From assembly GCF_004798865.1 (NCBI RefSeq), contig NW_025336481.1, positions 3,662,418 to 3,726,417 of the forward strand: a stretch of DNA of 64,000 nt. The letters run 5' to 3'. A program made the translations under genes and the position numbers. The first letter of the stretch is position 1, and each line of letters begins with the position of its first letter. Origin of the DNA: Varanus komodoensis. Its lineage: Eukaryota; Chordata; Lepidosauria; Squamata; Varanidae. Shown here piece after piece: positions 21,541-33,622 of the stretch. The notes below the pieces were generated by a model that was not told where the DNA came from, did no database searches, and worked only from the letters and a program-made list of their open reading frames with translations.

Positions 21541-21789
21541 GGGCGCCATCCTAAAAGAGTGGTGAGAAGTGGAGCGTGCTTATTTTAAGACGGTGCCTCT
21601 CCTGCCTTCTGGAGCTTTTAGAAACTGTGGCATCAAAAATATATTTTCCTAATAATCTGTCACCACCAAAAGCACCTGGGGACCCTATTTAGGGTGTATT
21701 CCGATACACATTTAGACAGAAAAGGGCTATTTTTCTCTGCCTAAGTGCGCATAGAACTATTCCCTAAGTGCATGTAATCCATCAGCCTA

Positions 21790-21915
21790 ACCCCATCTTC
21801 CCCAGCCAGCTGCTGTCCAGATACGCCAGTCTGCAATTCCCATCCTCCTGAGACAGCTCGCCCCATGGTCCTGCAGCCTGGGAATGATGGAAGTTGGAAG
21901 AGGTTGATAAAACCG
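21790..21915. mobile_element. Degenerate palindromic MITE-like element
   Basis: TCTGCAATTCCCATCCTCCT and GGGAATGATGGAAGTTGGAA are imperfect arms of the palindromic family; ends TTCCCCAGCCAGCTGCTGTC and AGAGGTTGATAA. Confidence 0.4.
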
Positions 21916-21924
21916 GGCCCAATT

Positions 21925-22395
21925 CAAGGTGTTGGTTATGACCTATAAAGCCCTAAACGGCTTGGGACCAGGATATCTAAAGGAACGCTTGTGCCCATAT
22001 ATGCCCTCCCGCCCCTTGAGATCAGCAACGGATGCCCTTCTCCGGGAGCCCTCTGTGAAGGATATTAGGAGGGTGAGTACCCGGAGGAGGGCCTTCTCTG
22101 CAGTGGCGCCCCACCTATGGAATGCGCTCTCCAGAGAGGTCCGCCTGGCACCGTTGTTATTTGTTTTTCGGCGCCAGGCAAAGACCTTTTTATTTAAAAC
22201 TTATTTTAAGTGTTAATTTATTATGTAGGATTTAAAAAAAATTTAAGCCGAGATGCACCAGGTTTTAATATTTTTAGGGTATAACTTTGTTTTCGTATAA
22301 TTTTGTATGTTTTTGTTTTTGTTGTGAGCCGCCCCGAGGCTTTGTTGTGATGGGGGCGGCACAGAAATGTTTTAAATTAATAAATAAATAAAACC
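21925..22395 (+). mobile_element. L2-like LINE, C-terminal coding end and tail
   Basis: One open frame reads LVMTYKALNGLGPGYLKERL, RPLRSATDALLREPS, RRVSTRRRAFSAVAPHLWNA, then LAPLLFVFRRQAKTFLFK. This is the conserved C-terminal domain of L2-clade ORF2. The tail GTGAGCCGCCCCGAGGCTTT, GGGGCGGCACAGAAATGTTT and an AATAAATAAATA end follow. The frame is open for 95 codons, so this copy is fairly recent; it is 5' truncated. Confidence 0.88.
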
Positions 22396-23569
22396 AATTA
22401 ATGGATCTCAGCGTTGCTTCTCTCCTTCCAAGTCCCACAACTTTCAACAGGAGTGATGTAAACATGCATTTATGAGTACCCGTGGGGAGCAAGAGAGTTC
22501 AACAAAGTCAGGGGCAGTTCCCTTCCACAAGAGCACAGAGACTGGCCCAGGCTCTGTTATTCCACAATCTGGGGAAAAAAATCAGGGTTTGATGTTTCAA
22601 CCCCTCCCCCTCCCGCCCGTTTATTGTTTTTGCCCAAAAGCTGCATCCCAGCTAAGACAAGAAAACCAGAAAAGGGATGGGTCACACACAGAGCAAGAGA
22701 ACCCCGAAACTGTGGGACTTCTCCAGCCTGTCCCACAGATCTGCAGTTCCAGAGTTCCTAGGAGGGAAAGTAATGGCTTTTAATCCAGCTCATACCTGTG
22801 GCATTGCTGGCCGGTTGCATGCCCCTTTTCCCAGCTTCTGTCACCCATACAGCCCACCAGGAGAATGACCACCACCAGGGCAGGCTAACCTAGGTCACCG
22901 ATCCTGAGCTGGCTGGCCTCCCTCCACCTGGTGCCCTCCACGTCTGCTGGACCGCTCCCCTGTGGCCCTTCCTTCCCTCTGTCTGCATCTCAGAAGCACC
23001 CCAGATGCAATTAATAAAGCCATAAAACGAAAACAAGGGCACCTCTGCAGAAGCACCATCATACCCGAGATAAAATCATGAAGGCTATCAAATAATTTTA
23101 GCCTAAGATCGAGTGACATCGGATGCATGTGGAGCGGGAAACACCTGGTCCTCATCGTACCTGCAGATGGGCATACACAGATGTGAGCATGGGAGAACCG
23201 GCTCTTCTCCACACCTGCAGAGGACAGCGTCGGTCCTTAGGTTTGTCCTGGGCCTGCCAAGAGCATCCCAGACCCTATTCCGTGATTCCCAGGTGACAGC
23301 CTTCTCTGCCCAGCTTACCTTGGGGTCCATCCGAGCTGCGGTGGCGGAGCAGTTACGGGGCATACAGTCCCAAATTTAGGAAGGCCGCCCTGCCCAGAGC
23401 TGCACCGGCTGCAAAACATCTCCGCAAGCAAGAGGCAGAGACTCGCTGTGCCTCGCCCAGCAACATCCACCCTCCAGGATACTGTGAGCACAAATCATTC
23501 CTGGGGAGAGCAGCTCAGAGCTTATTCATCGGCAAAAGGATCCACACCCGCCCACCCCCAGCTCCCCGA

Positions 23570-23598
23570 GAGAGAGAGAGAGAGAGAGAGAGGCAGAG
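23570..23598. repeat. (GA)n microsatellite
   Basis: A run of about twelve GA dinucleotides in intron 1. Confidence 0.9.
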
Positions 23599-24349
23599 AG
23601 GCGAACCTGCCTGGGAGGAAGAAGAGACACCATATGGGCAAAGTATTTGGTGAGGTTCACTCAAGAGCGATGAGTTAACAAGTACACACCATTCCCTGGG
23701 GGGTCCTGACACAAACAAGCAGTAACACTGATGGGGGGGGCAGGGGGAGTTGCTGCCACTGCACTCAAAATGCAGATCTCCAGGGGGATGCAAAGGGGAC
23801 CGTGGGCTCAGTGCCAGCACCAATATTTACAGGTAATTTGTGCACGCTCCCTTTGTTTAGCATTCGAGCCCTAGAATAGTGATGGTTATCCCTGCCCAAA
23901 GGCTTTCAAAATCGACCCACAACCTGGAAAGTATCCTGGCATAGGATGAAGCTGCATCGGCCACCTGGAATCACTGAGCAATAATCACGTGATGAACTCG
24001 GGCACATACAGGATTAAGTATCCTGAGTTTTCAGTTGTTGTTTTAAGTTTCTAGCCCTCAAGGCTGAAAAGACACATTTGCAACAGTGGCAATAATACTT
24101 CTAAAATAACCTGGGGTAAGGACTGAGCAGAAATTTCAGTGGCTGCAGCTTTGCTGCCCTACAGAGATATTTCACCAAAATGCCGTTGGGGAGACGCGCA
24201 GAGCAGATGAAGGCCTGAGAAAACCAAGAGAGAGCTAAATTCATCAAAATGTGAAGTCTGACATTCATGGTGCTGTTATTACAGGCTTTTACTATAGAAG
24301 GAGTTTTGATTGTGGAACTGTTACTGCTGTTCCTATAATTCTGCCAATG

Positions 24350-24505
24350 CCTTATTTTAATTTTCATCTACATTTTGAAACTTTTGAAGGCGTTTAAATT
24401 TTAAAAAGTTTTAAATACAAAACTTTCATTGTTTTAAAAAATATACTGTATGATTTTGTAAGCTGCCTAGGGATTTTTAAGTAATAAAAATTAAATATCA
24501 GACTG
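24350..24505 (+). mobile_element. LINE 3' tail, diverged
   Basis: An AT-rich stretch containing TTTTGTAAGCTGCCTAGGGA and ending AAGTAATAAAAATTAAAT has the form of an old LINE tail of the 'GTAAGCTGCC...AATAAA' type. Confidence 0.4.
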
Positions 24506-24634
24506 TCCTGAAAATTGCATATTGGCAGTAAGTGTAAAAAATTGTCCACTCGGTGACTAACAAGAAAGCAGAGAATGTCTTGAAGGCACTTTATGCTGAG
24601 CAGAGGTGTGTGTCGAAGTCACATTTAGACACAA

Positions 24635-24725
24635 ATTGTGTCTACCTCACAGGGTGGTTGTTGTTGTGAAAATAAGTGGATCTATGTAAGCATCCTTGCA
24701 AGAGGCAGAACAGGTGGGGAATACA
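24635..24725 (+). mobile_element. SINE fragment
   Basis: TCTACCTCACAGGGTGGTTG and TTGTGAAAATAAGTGG match the middle and 3' half of the tRNA-derived SINE; the tRNA head is missing. Confidence 0.5.
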
Positions 24726-25129
24726 TGCAATGTAGTGATGAGAATGTTGTCTTCACTGCAACCCGGAAGAAGAGGAGGAGGAGCAAAATATGAGATGGAC
24801 GGACTCCATAACGGAAGCCGCAGTGTTGATTTTACAGGAGTTGAGCAGGGGCTGCCCAGGGCATGATATTCTGGGGGCTTTCACTCATGGGGTCACCCTA
24901 AGTCGGAGGCAGCTCGGTGGCACATCACAACAACAACACAGCTGATCCTCTACCGACATCCGCAGCATCAAACATGGCCTCGCTGCTGCCCATCGGCTCT
25001 GCATGGGGCAGGTACCTCGGGGAAGTTGCTCGAAGCAAATCGGGCAGAATTTCTTAATTTGCATATCGGAGACCAGCTGCTTTACTCTGGAGCAATCCCA
25101 CATATTCTACTCAAAGGAGTGTCTCCTTG

Positions 25130-25345
25130 AGAGCAGCGTGGTGTAATGGTTAAGCGTGCGGGATGGGGACCCAGGCAATCTGGGTTCTACTCAGCCATGG
25201 AGCTCAGTGGGTGACCTTGGGCCAGTCACAGCCTCTCAGCCCAACCTACCTTACAGGGCTGTTGTTGTGAGGATAAGATTGAGAGGGGAAGAGCATGATA
25301 CAAGCTGCACTGAATTCCTGGAAAGGAAAAAGGCGGGACAATCAA
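25130..25345 (+). mobile_element. tRNA-derived SINE
   Basis: AGCGTGGTGTAATGGTTAAG starts the tRNA-like head; the rest follows the family order (CAGTGGGTGACCTTGGGCCA, CAGCCTCTCAGCCCAACCTA, GAAAAAGGCGGGACAATC). The box B region is damaged. Confidence 0.8.
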
Positions 25346-26584
25346 TCAAACAATGGGCCGTACCCATTGAGTCCAGGCGTTCCATTCCTGACCAGTGACC
25401 ATGCCATCTGGGGCTGATGGGCATTGTCTGCTGCCTTCTGTATTCATCTGAGCCCATGTGTCTTGCTGTCCGCACAGCCAACGAGTCGGGAAGTCCACAG
25501 TTCAACGTTCATACCAACCAAGAATTCCCTGGGAGGCCTCAGACCCCAGCTCTTCCCAACCTCACCACCCCCCACCACCCCCCATAGGGGCCGGATCCCT
25601 TTGGCAAAGCTACTGAGAAATTGCATGGGAAATGCTTTGGACATTTGGAACTCACTACCAAAAATGGTACATTATTTTCAAGAACCCCCTTTTCATATTT
25701 AAGAGCACAGGGCAACTCCAGCTGGATCAGACCAACTGCCGCCTTATTTAGGATCTGTCCCCAAACCCAGTGCATGCGCCAGTTACGAGCTTCCCGGAGG
25801 CAACAACCCTTCCCTGTGGTGCCCCCCAACCAATGGTATTTCGGGGTATGCCTTGTCTGAGCATAAAAGCCCCACTAACACAGGGGAACAATGAGGCCTG
25901 GGTCCCACCCTGGCCCCTGGGGTCCCACAGATACCCACATCTCCTTCACCAGCTCCATTGGCACCTGCTCCCCCACCACTCCCCAACCACCAGTTCAGTG
26001 GGCTCTGGGCTTTTCTGCCACGTTTTCCCCCTTCAGGAAGGGTGAAATGCCTCCCTGAGGGGGTAAAAGCTTTGAAGTTAAGATATACTGGTCTTTCTGA
26101 TATTTCGACCATGTCCCGCTTGCCTTCAGCTCCTCTCTCTGCTGAAAAGCAGCCCCAGAGAGCTTCTCTGAATTGTGTTCAGCAGACCTCTCTTCCTTCC
26201 ATGAGATTGGCTAATCCATTTTAAAAAGTGGCAAATTTCAGATATCCAGGGCCCATTGTGCAAAGAAGTGCTTTCTTCTCTCTATCCTCAACCTGCCACA
26301 CATCAATTTCACAGGGCAACCCCCGACTCCTAAAGAAAATGCCTCCTTATTTACTTCCTCCACACACACATCATATTACAAATCCTTCCACCAGTTTATT
26401 CCACTTAAGTCCCAAATTAGTCCATTATCCAAAATGATTCCGGAACAACTTGTTTCTCGAACACGGAAATGTGGGAGGGGAAAAGTCAGCATTCAGGAGA
26501 CACAGACAAGCTTGTTGAGAAGCTATTGCAGCAAAAACGAACAGATGAGCCACTGGCACCGGGTGCAAATCTAGTCTGCACCCA

Positions 26585-26714
26585 TAACCTGTATTTTTAT
26601 ATTTAATGGTAATTTATTATGTACTATTGTATTTCAATGTATTTTATCATGTTGTAAGCCGCCCCGAGGTTTCGGCAAGGGGCGGCATAGAAATGTTATA
26701 ATAATAATAATAAT

Positions 26715-26746
<32 letters not shown>

Positions 26747-26750
26747 CCTA
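26585..26750 (+). mobile_element. L2-like LINE tail with (AAT)n/(AAC)n end
   Basis: GTTGTAAGCCGCCCCGAGGT and GGGGCGGCATAGAAATGTTA are the L2-like tail; it runs into (ATA)n and then (ACA)n triplets, a change of unit inside one microsatellite. Confidence 0.75.
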
Positions 26751-28654
26751 AACACATTGTGGGAAAAATAACTATTAGCTACAATTGGAAGGTTTGAGAC
26801 AAAAGATGGACAGTAATCTTGACAATATGTATTATTTGTCCATCTTATAAACCAGGACGCTTAATGAAAGCACGGCACACACATAAAGGGATGCAATTTC
26901 AAAAGGTTCTTGATTAAATCCAGAATAACATCGATAACTGGTATTGAGCACAGAAGAAAGCAGACTACTCCATCCAATGGAATACTTAGAATATTCTTTC
27001 AGCTCAGAGAATACACTGAAATAGGGGCCAAAATCCACCTTTAAGGAGAGTTACTATGATTCTGCCCTAACTAGCACACAGGGCTTACTAGGAAGCAAAT
27101 GAACAACGCTTAGGTTTGCCTCTCATCTCCCAAAGAAGGTACATTGCATTAAGAAAGAGAGCTCCTCCATGCGAAAAGTTTTTTGCTCCCAAGCTACTGC
27201 AGACAAGGTGTGGCAACGGAGCAATCCACAAAAGGACCAGCCCGGTGAACACCTTATCCAGGGAATGCTTGGCAGAAACCCCAAACTGCCCCATTTAAAC
27301 CCTTGCATAGTCCCCCGATATCTGCCAAGCAGCCCACTTCTGGGAGGCAACACCTGCTGGGTAAGAAGGGCACTGGTAGCGTCACTTTGTGCTTTGCATA
27401 TGAGCCCCCTCCCCATAATTATGCCTCAAGCAGCCTTCAGCTTCGCTCTGCACCACACCCCTCTTCTGACTGATTTTTGCTTCGGCCTTCTGAAAATCTT
27501 CAGCCACGTCACTCGGTGTGCAGAGAAACCAGGGCGGAAAACCAAGTCCGCTGCCCCACTCACCTGCCTTCAGCGCCAAGGGTCCAGCATCCAGAGATCC
27601 TGACCCCCGAGTACACAGGGGACCCGTTCATCTCCCGCTAGCTGCAGAGGGGGTGCAGCAGGGATTGGAAGAGCGCTCGGTGCTTTGACCCTGGGAAAGT
27701 TTACTGGTTGTGTGCGTGTGCCGAGGTTTGGCTCTGGGGTCTCAGCCCAGTCTCAAAACATGCCAGGTCTCTATGAAGCAGGCTGAGTGCACTCTGCCCA
27801 TCGCGGTGGTGGGAATCTGGGCTCTGATAACGAAGGAAACGGGGCTTGGGAGAGCCTAGCAGAAGTCTCAAGGACACCCGAAAAAGCCTGGTGTGACACC
27901 AGCAAGAGCAGAGGCGGAAAAAAGAGCGAACTCGATGGAGTGCGCAAGTAGCCTCCGCGCATAAGCGGACGGCTTAACCTAGAGATTATGTTCATTACCT
28001 GATATTAATAGCACTGACTCTGCAGGCAGGAGAGCAGCCGCAGAGCACGGCTGGAGCAGCCCTTCGCGCCAGGAACACCAAAACACGCCTGGCCGAAGTC
28101 CACAAACAGCTGCTTCTGACATTCAGCGTGGCCCTCGCTGGGCGAAGCAGGCTGGCGTTCCTTCGCCGGCCAAGGCAGCTGTGTGTGACTGTGTTCCCAG
28201 GCCGCCCAAGGTCTCTCGCAGATCCGTTGGAGTCGGAGATCTGGAAGCCGAGACGTGCGCAAGGAGCGATGACCCACCAGAAGTGGCTGCTCACTTTGAG
28301 GGGCGCAGGGGGGAGCCCGCAGGTGTGCTCCGCTCTGCAGCCACGGATGCATCCTGCTGAGCAGGACCTTTCCCAGATGAGGGAGTTCCGGGAGAACAGG
28401 CAAGGAAGCGAATTCCCATCTGCACTGGCCAGAATGCTGGACAGGATACGTCGCACTGGTAAGACCCATGGTGCCATGTGCTACTGGCGGCCCAGCAATG
28501 TGGGGTCAGTGGGGACAGGAGGAACACAAGGTGCAGGGGGGCGGGGGGGGTCTGTCACAGGCTACTGCTGACTGACATCCAGTTTGTGGCTAGAAATCAG
28601 GCACAGGGCATGGAAAAGGCATCCTAGATGGGCAGAAAGGTGATCGCCAGTTGT

Positions 28655-28742
28655 TTTGAACATCAGCTCCCAGAATTCCGGACCACTGGCCATGCTGGCA
28701 GGGGTTTCTGGGAGCTGAAGTCCCAACAAGTGGGTGGCACCA
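28655..28742. mobile_element. Palindromic MITE-like element
   Basis: ATCAGCTCCCAGAATTCCGG and GGTTTCTGGGAGCTGAAGTC are inverted arms around a loop with GGCCATGCTGGC. Confidence 0.5.
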
Positions 28743-29200
28743 CCAAAGAGCCAACATAATAATTGGACACGGCAGAAATAAGCTAATGAGTTCTGCATGC
28801 ATTTTGTTAATGCATCTATTTAAATAAAATAAGAGAGGAAAAGAGAGACAAGTACTTGCCAATCAAGGTCCTTGGCTAAATTACTGGAAGCTGGGAACAA
28901 ATTGCTTTTGCCTCAGGTAAACAGGTAGATTATTGCCTGCATATTTTTTTTCTTGCCCCACGAGTGGCTTGGTTTTTAAAGTCACAAGCTGAAAGCAGAG
29001 CAGCCTTCTGTGTACCCCAAGAAACCTCCATGGAGCCCTGCACAGCTGGATTGCGGCATTTAAGGGATCTGTGCCAGCTCAATGTGGGATCCTCTCACGG
29101 ATAACTGGAAGGAGTCTTCCACAAGTCCAACCTGGGAAGGCCAAGACGATCCCAGCCCAAAGCCATCAATGCCACTGAAAAATCGCATGCCCCTCAGTGC

Positions 29201-30332
29201 CAGGGCTGTGGAGTCAGTCCATGAAACCTTTGACTCCTGAGTCTTCAATTTATATGTCAATATAGATGGGGACTGCATCCAAGAAATTAAAAGACACTTG
29301 CTCCTTGGGAGGAAACTTGTGGCACACCTAGACAGCAAAATAAAAAGCAGAGACAGCACCCTGCCAACAAAAGTGCGTATAGTCAAGGCTATGGTTTTCC
29401 CAGTTGCAATGTATGACTGTGAAAGCTGGACCATAAGGAAGGCTGAGCGCCGAAGGACTGAGGCCTTTGAATTGTGGTGCTGGAGGAGATTCTGCGAGTC
29501 CCTTGGACCGCAAGGCGATCAAACCGGTCAGTCCTAGAGGAGATCAACCCTGACTGCTCTTTAGAAGGCCAGATCCTGAAGATGAAACTCAAATACTTTG
29601 GCCACCTAATGAGAAGGAAGAACTCCCTGGAGAAGAGCCTAATGCTGGGAACAATAGATGGCAAAAGAAGGAGGGGGCGGCAGAGGATGAGGGGGCTGGA
29701 TGGAGTCACTGAAGCAGTCGGCGTGAGCTTAGGTGGACTCCGGGGGATGGTGGAGGACAGGAAGGCTTGGAGGACTGTTGTCCATGGGGTCGCGATGGGA
29801 CAGACACGACTTCGCATCTAACAACAACAAATAGGAAATCAATATACTAATTATTAATTTCCTATATTGAGTGAAAGCACGCAACCTACATCATGCTGCA
29901 AGTGTCTTTTTAAATCCGATGCTCTTGCAGCTGCATCTTCATTAGAACCACACCAGTTACTCCTTTTTCCAACTGCCTTTTCACAATCATCATATTCTAT
30001 AACACACTGACACACATAATAGTTCCCATCTGTTCTGATCGTAAAGTGTGCAAAAACAGCTAACTTTGTTGACACTCTTTTGCCATTGTGAATTGTTATG
30101 TCATGGAGCACCACTTTCACAAATAGGTGAAATTTAAAAATATCCTGAAAATACACCTTAAAAAATTATGTTAATCAAATTACCATCTGTGAAACAGGAA
30201 ATTTTAACTCATTATCTATATTGCAATTTAAATATCACAGGAGTCAGAGTGGCACGTTTTTACCAACTCCGACTCCAGTAACTTGAGAATTGCTTCCGAC
30301 TCTGACTCGGCAACTCCGGCTCCACAGCCATG
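29201..30332 (-). mobile_element. hAT-type DNA transposon, internally deleted, split by a Bov-B insertion
   Basis: The left end CAGGGCTGTGGAGTCAGTCC and right end TCCGGCTCCACAGCCATG are inverted repeats. They are flanked by an imperfect 8-bp target duplication: CTCAGTGC at 29193-29200 and CTCTGTGT at 30333-30340 (6 of 8 match), the size used by hAT elements. On the minus strand, 30156-29854 encodes a peptide with YYVCQCVIEYDD and AAARASDLKRHLQ, similar to BED-type zinc fingers at the N-terminus of hAT transposases. The catalytic domain is absent, so this copy cannot move itself. A Bov-B LINE occupies 29265-29838. Confidence 0.75.
29265..29838 (+). mobile_element. Bov-B (RTE) LINE, 3' end
   Basis: The plus strand reads KIKSRDSTLPTKVRIVKAMV, FPVAMYDCESWTIRKAERRR, then after a small shift near 29475 VPWTARRSNRSVLEEINPDC, LEGQILKMKLKYFGHLMRRK, and finally AWRTVVHGVAMGQTRLRI, with an AACAACAACAA tail. 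This is the C-terminal part of Bov-B, a LINE shared by squamates and ruminants by horizontal transfer. The insertion is 5' truncated and flanked by TCAATATA at 29257-29264 and 29839-29846, its target duplication. Confidence 0.92.
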
Positions 30333-30689
30333 CTCTGTGTTGTCCCCACGCGAACCCCCGAGAAAATCCATATTCACAGCAAGTTGCGGCCTGCTCTCCC
30401 TCTGGGATACATCACACCTTTTTATGACTCAGATCTGCCTGCCATTAGACACAACACCTGCATCGCCTGTTGACCCCCTGAGGGCGGCAGGTGGGCGCAC
30501 AGGTTGTAAAGATGCAGGTGGGCACATGAGATTCTTTCTGGGATAGATGTTTTCCGGGCGGTGTGGGGGGGGGGGAATGTCACAGCTTATAGAACTATTA
30601 CAAGCAAAGGACTTGTTTGCAGCTTTCCAAAACCCTGAGAGATAAACTTTGTCTCTTATTACGTTTTAAATGAACATAAAAATATCAGG

Positions 30690-31160
30690 AAAGTCCCACT
30701 GGATCAGACCCAAAGTCCACCTGGTCCAGCATTCTATTCACACAGAAGCAAACCAGCTGCCCACAGGATCCCTCCAGCAGGATGGGGGCAAGACTTCCTC
30801 CTGCCCAAGCCCCTCAGCAACCGGTGTGTGCAGGCAGGGCACCTCCAGTGAAGGAGGAAGCCCATGGCCAGCCAGGCTAGTAGCCACAGACCACCTCCTC
30901 CCTCACGAATCTGTCCAGTCCCCTTTTGAAAGTCTTCCAAACTGGTGGCCATCACCATTTCCTGTGGCAGGGAATTCCGTAGTTTAATTATATGCCACAT
31001 TTCTAGGCAAAATGTCTGTGCAAGGTAGAGAATTCCACCAATCCAAGGCACCTTACTCCTGTCTGTCAAGCTAAGTGTGAAGCTTGGTCGAGTTTCAAGT
31101 GGCATCAGGCACAGCAAAGAAAAACTCAGAAATAATGAACGTCCACACTTTGTAGCCAAC
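30690..31160 (-). mobile_element. CR1-type LINE fragment
   Basis: The minus strand carries RNSLPQEMVMATSLEDFQKG, equivalent to the WNsLP.EvV.A.sLe.FK motif, followed downstream by the 3' UTR (GGGCAGCTGGTTTGCTTCTG, CTGATCCAGTGGGACTTTCC). It is a 5'-truncated copy; a related piece lies at 42.23-42.42 kb. Confidence 0.7.
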
Positions 31161-31222
31161 AACTCAGGTCCTGCAAGCAGAAACTCGTGCAGAAAGTGGT
31201 TTTGATCTAGGAAAGTCAATGC
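31145..31222. repeat. Unclassified dispersed repeat, copy 2
   Basis: CCAACAACTCAGGTCCTGCA, GCAGAAACTCGTGCAGAAAG and GATCTAGGAAAGTCA align with 19935-20032 except for two short gaps. Confidence 0.5.
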
Positions 31223-33384
31223 TTGGTAAGATCGCCCTAATCGCTGCAGTATTTGCTAGAACGGTCGTCCCCAGCTTGGTGTGCTCCAAGAGCCTCTGAA
31301 GCTTGGGTGAGACCTGCAAGGAGGACACTCTGCCTCTTTGCCCAAAATGCCAATAATACAAAAGTGAGTATTTCTGTCATTTGCTTGCATTGGAACCACA
31401 TTTCTAGAAAAAGAAAAAGAAGTAACTTTTCTGTGCCTACATATTCATATATTGTAGAGTTGACTGGGGGATAAACTCGAAGGGCAGACAAATGCATGCA
31501 TTTACTTTCTTCCATTTTTAATTCACTGTGGGGGTTAACCTATTTCAAGCTGGTCAGATTAGCAAGGCAGGATTTCTGGATGCCACTAGCTTGCATCAGG
31601 AGAGAGAAAAGCCCAAGCTGTGCAAAACGAATCAGAGTTCATCTGGTTGTGCTGAGCTTCTGAGCACCTGGAAAGTCCGCAGTCACTGCAGAAAGGTGCC
31701 TCTGCCCCTTTCTAGGAGCTGCAGACTTGCAAGCAGAGCAGAACTTATCCCTGCCGGAGTGCAGTGCGTGTGAAGCTCTCTGAACCTGCAAGGTCTAGAG
31801 ACAGGTTTGCCACTGGTAGCTTTGACGGATGTCTGCTTAGCTGTTTTCCTACAGAGGGAACCCTAATGATGCAGGAAAACCCCCTAACTGGAACAGGTGT
31901 TGTCCCGTTTGCATATATACACCATTATTTTGCTGTCTGGACACATGTGGGAAGCCCCAGTTAGGACCAGATATTGTCAACTGAACTCTGAGTTGCAGAA
32001 GCCGGTTTGGGGCACCTCAGCCAGCCGCTCAGCTGACGCTCCTGAACCGCTGGGAGAAGGCCTCAGGCAGAGCCGATCCAAGAATCAGCAAAAGGAGCTG
32101 CCCATGGCTTGCTGCTTCGGCCCCATGGCTCTCACCGGCTCGGAGCATCAGAGGACCTAAATGGAGATGACACAGAGCTGTTCCCAACCGGCAAAGGGAT
32201 GTCCACGTCCATCTCCTTTCCTGATCTCCCCGGCCTTTGTCATTGGCTCCAAACTTGAGAGAGGCCTCTTCAAAACCCTGCTTTGCACTGGCTAGCCAAA
32301 ATGCACGAGGGACGCCCCGCCACATCCACTGGGGACACGCCCTTCACTGCAAGCGCCTCTGTAAAGCAGAACACGGCACCACGTGGGCTCTCCATTGTGA
32401 GGGGATACCTGAGAAAGCAGCACGGGGTGTGTGAGCGAGACGCATTGATTTTACTGATGTATTAAGTCAACTCACGAGCTGGCCCACGGCCAAGGATTCT
32501 AGGAAGCTGTTTTTAACGGGACAGCCCTTCAATCCACTGAGCCCACAGGTACCTCTTCACTGTCACCTCAGACAGGGCTCTTACCTGCCTGAGATGGAGA
32601 TCGTGGAACTGAGGCCAAGACCTTCCACGGGCAGTACAGGTGCAGCTTACAACTGAGCTCTCATCCTCCTGGCCGAGGGACCCACCGTCAGCTCCCCCAC
32701 CTGCCCCTCTCAGAGGAATTTGTTTCCTCCTCACTCAGGTGAGTGATACAGGTGGGCAATGGGATAATTGCCAGGCACTGGCAGTGTGACTTCGCATGGC
32801 TTCTGCCACCCATAAAGGGATGACGCTTGCTGTGTTAAACCAGGGGTTTGGCTGCTCCACCTCCAAAAACTTGTTGCATGCGTGTTTCCATGCCCCTCCC
32901 AACACAGAGAAAAGCCGGTGGGGGGATAAAGAGCCAAGGGGCCGTGGGTGGCAATTCAGCCGTCACCACAATATAGTTCTGTACTTCTTACTCTGAAGGG
33001 AGCAATAAGCACAGCGTCACCCCCACAATGCACACGGTTTTTCTCTCTTCCTGGTTATTGTTCCAATCAACTGATGCTTAAAATACTCAGCTATACGATA
33101 CATTCTGGCCAGCTCGTTGATTGTCTTTCTGTGACTACCAGTTCCAAGTTCACAAAGCCAGGAAGCCTCTGCAACTGAATCACCACCTGCAGCTGCAAGG
33201 TACATCCTAGGCAACCCCCCTCCCGTTTTTGCAGGAAAAAAAAAAATTAGCTTTCCAAATGTTCAGAGCACATTTGATGGAGTTCCATGTCAAAGCAGTA
33301 AACTATGGTTAAAAAACAATCCACAGTGTGCATGTTTACTTTCACTGAGTTCACTGATGTTTACTTCTAGAGAAGTATATAATT

Positions 33385-33622
33385 ATTACATTTATATCCT
33401 GCCTTTTTTCTTACAACGCACTCAAGGCAGCTTCCATCATTCTCTTCCTCCTGCTCAGAAATCTTCTCCCAACAACATCCCTGCAAGGTAGGTTGTGCTG
33501 AGTCTGTGACTGGCCCAGAGTCACCCAGTTGGCTCCATGGCTGAGCGGGGACCAGAATCCAGATTGCCTGAATCCCAGCCATGTGCTCTTAACCATGACT
33601 CCCCACTGGCTCTCCAAATATA
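33385..33622 (-). mobile_element. tRNA-derived SINE
   Basis: On the minus strand it reads GAGCCAGTGGGGAGTCATGG, AATCTGGATTCTGGTCCCCG and CAACTGGGTGACTCTGGGCC, ending in an AAAGGCAGGATATAAATG-like tail. The tRNA head is diverged. Confidence 0.8.

Noticed and set aside
23570-23598. CRISPR-like regular repeats
   Set aside because: Simple dinucleotide repeat; no spacer-repeat structure exists anywhere in the window, and the DNA is vertebrate.
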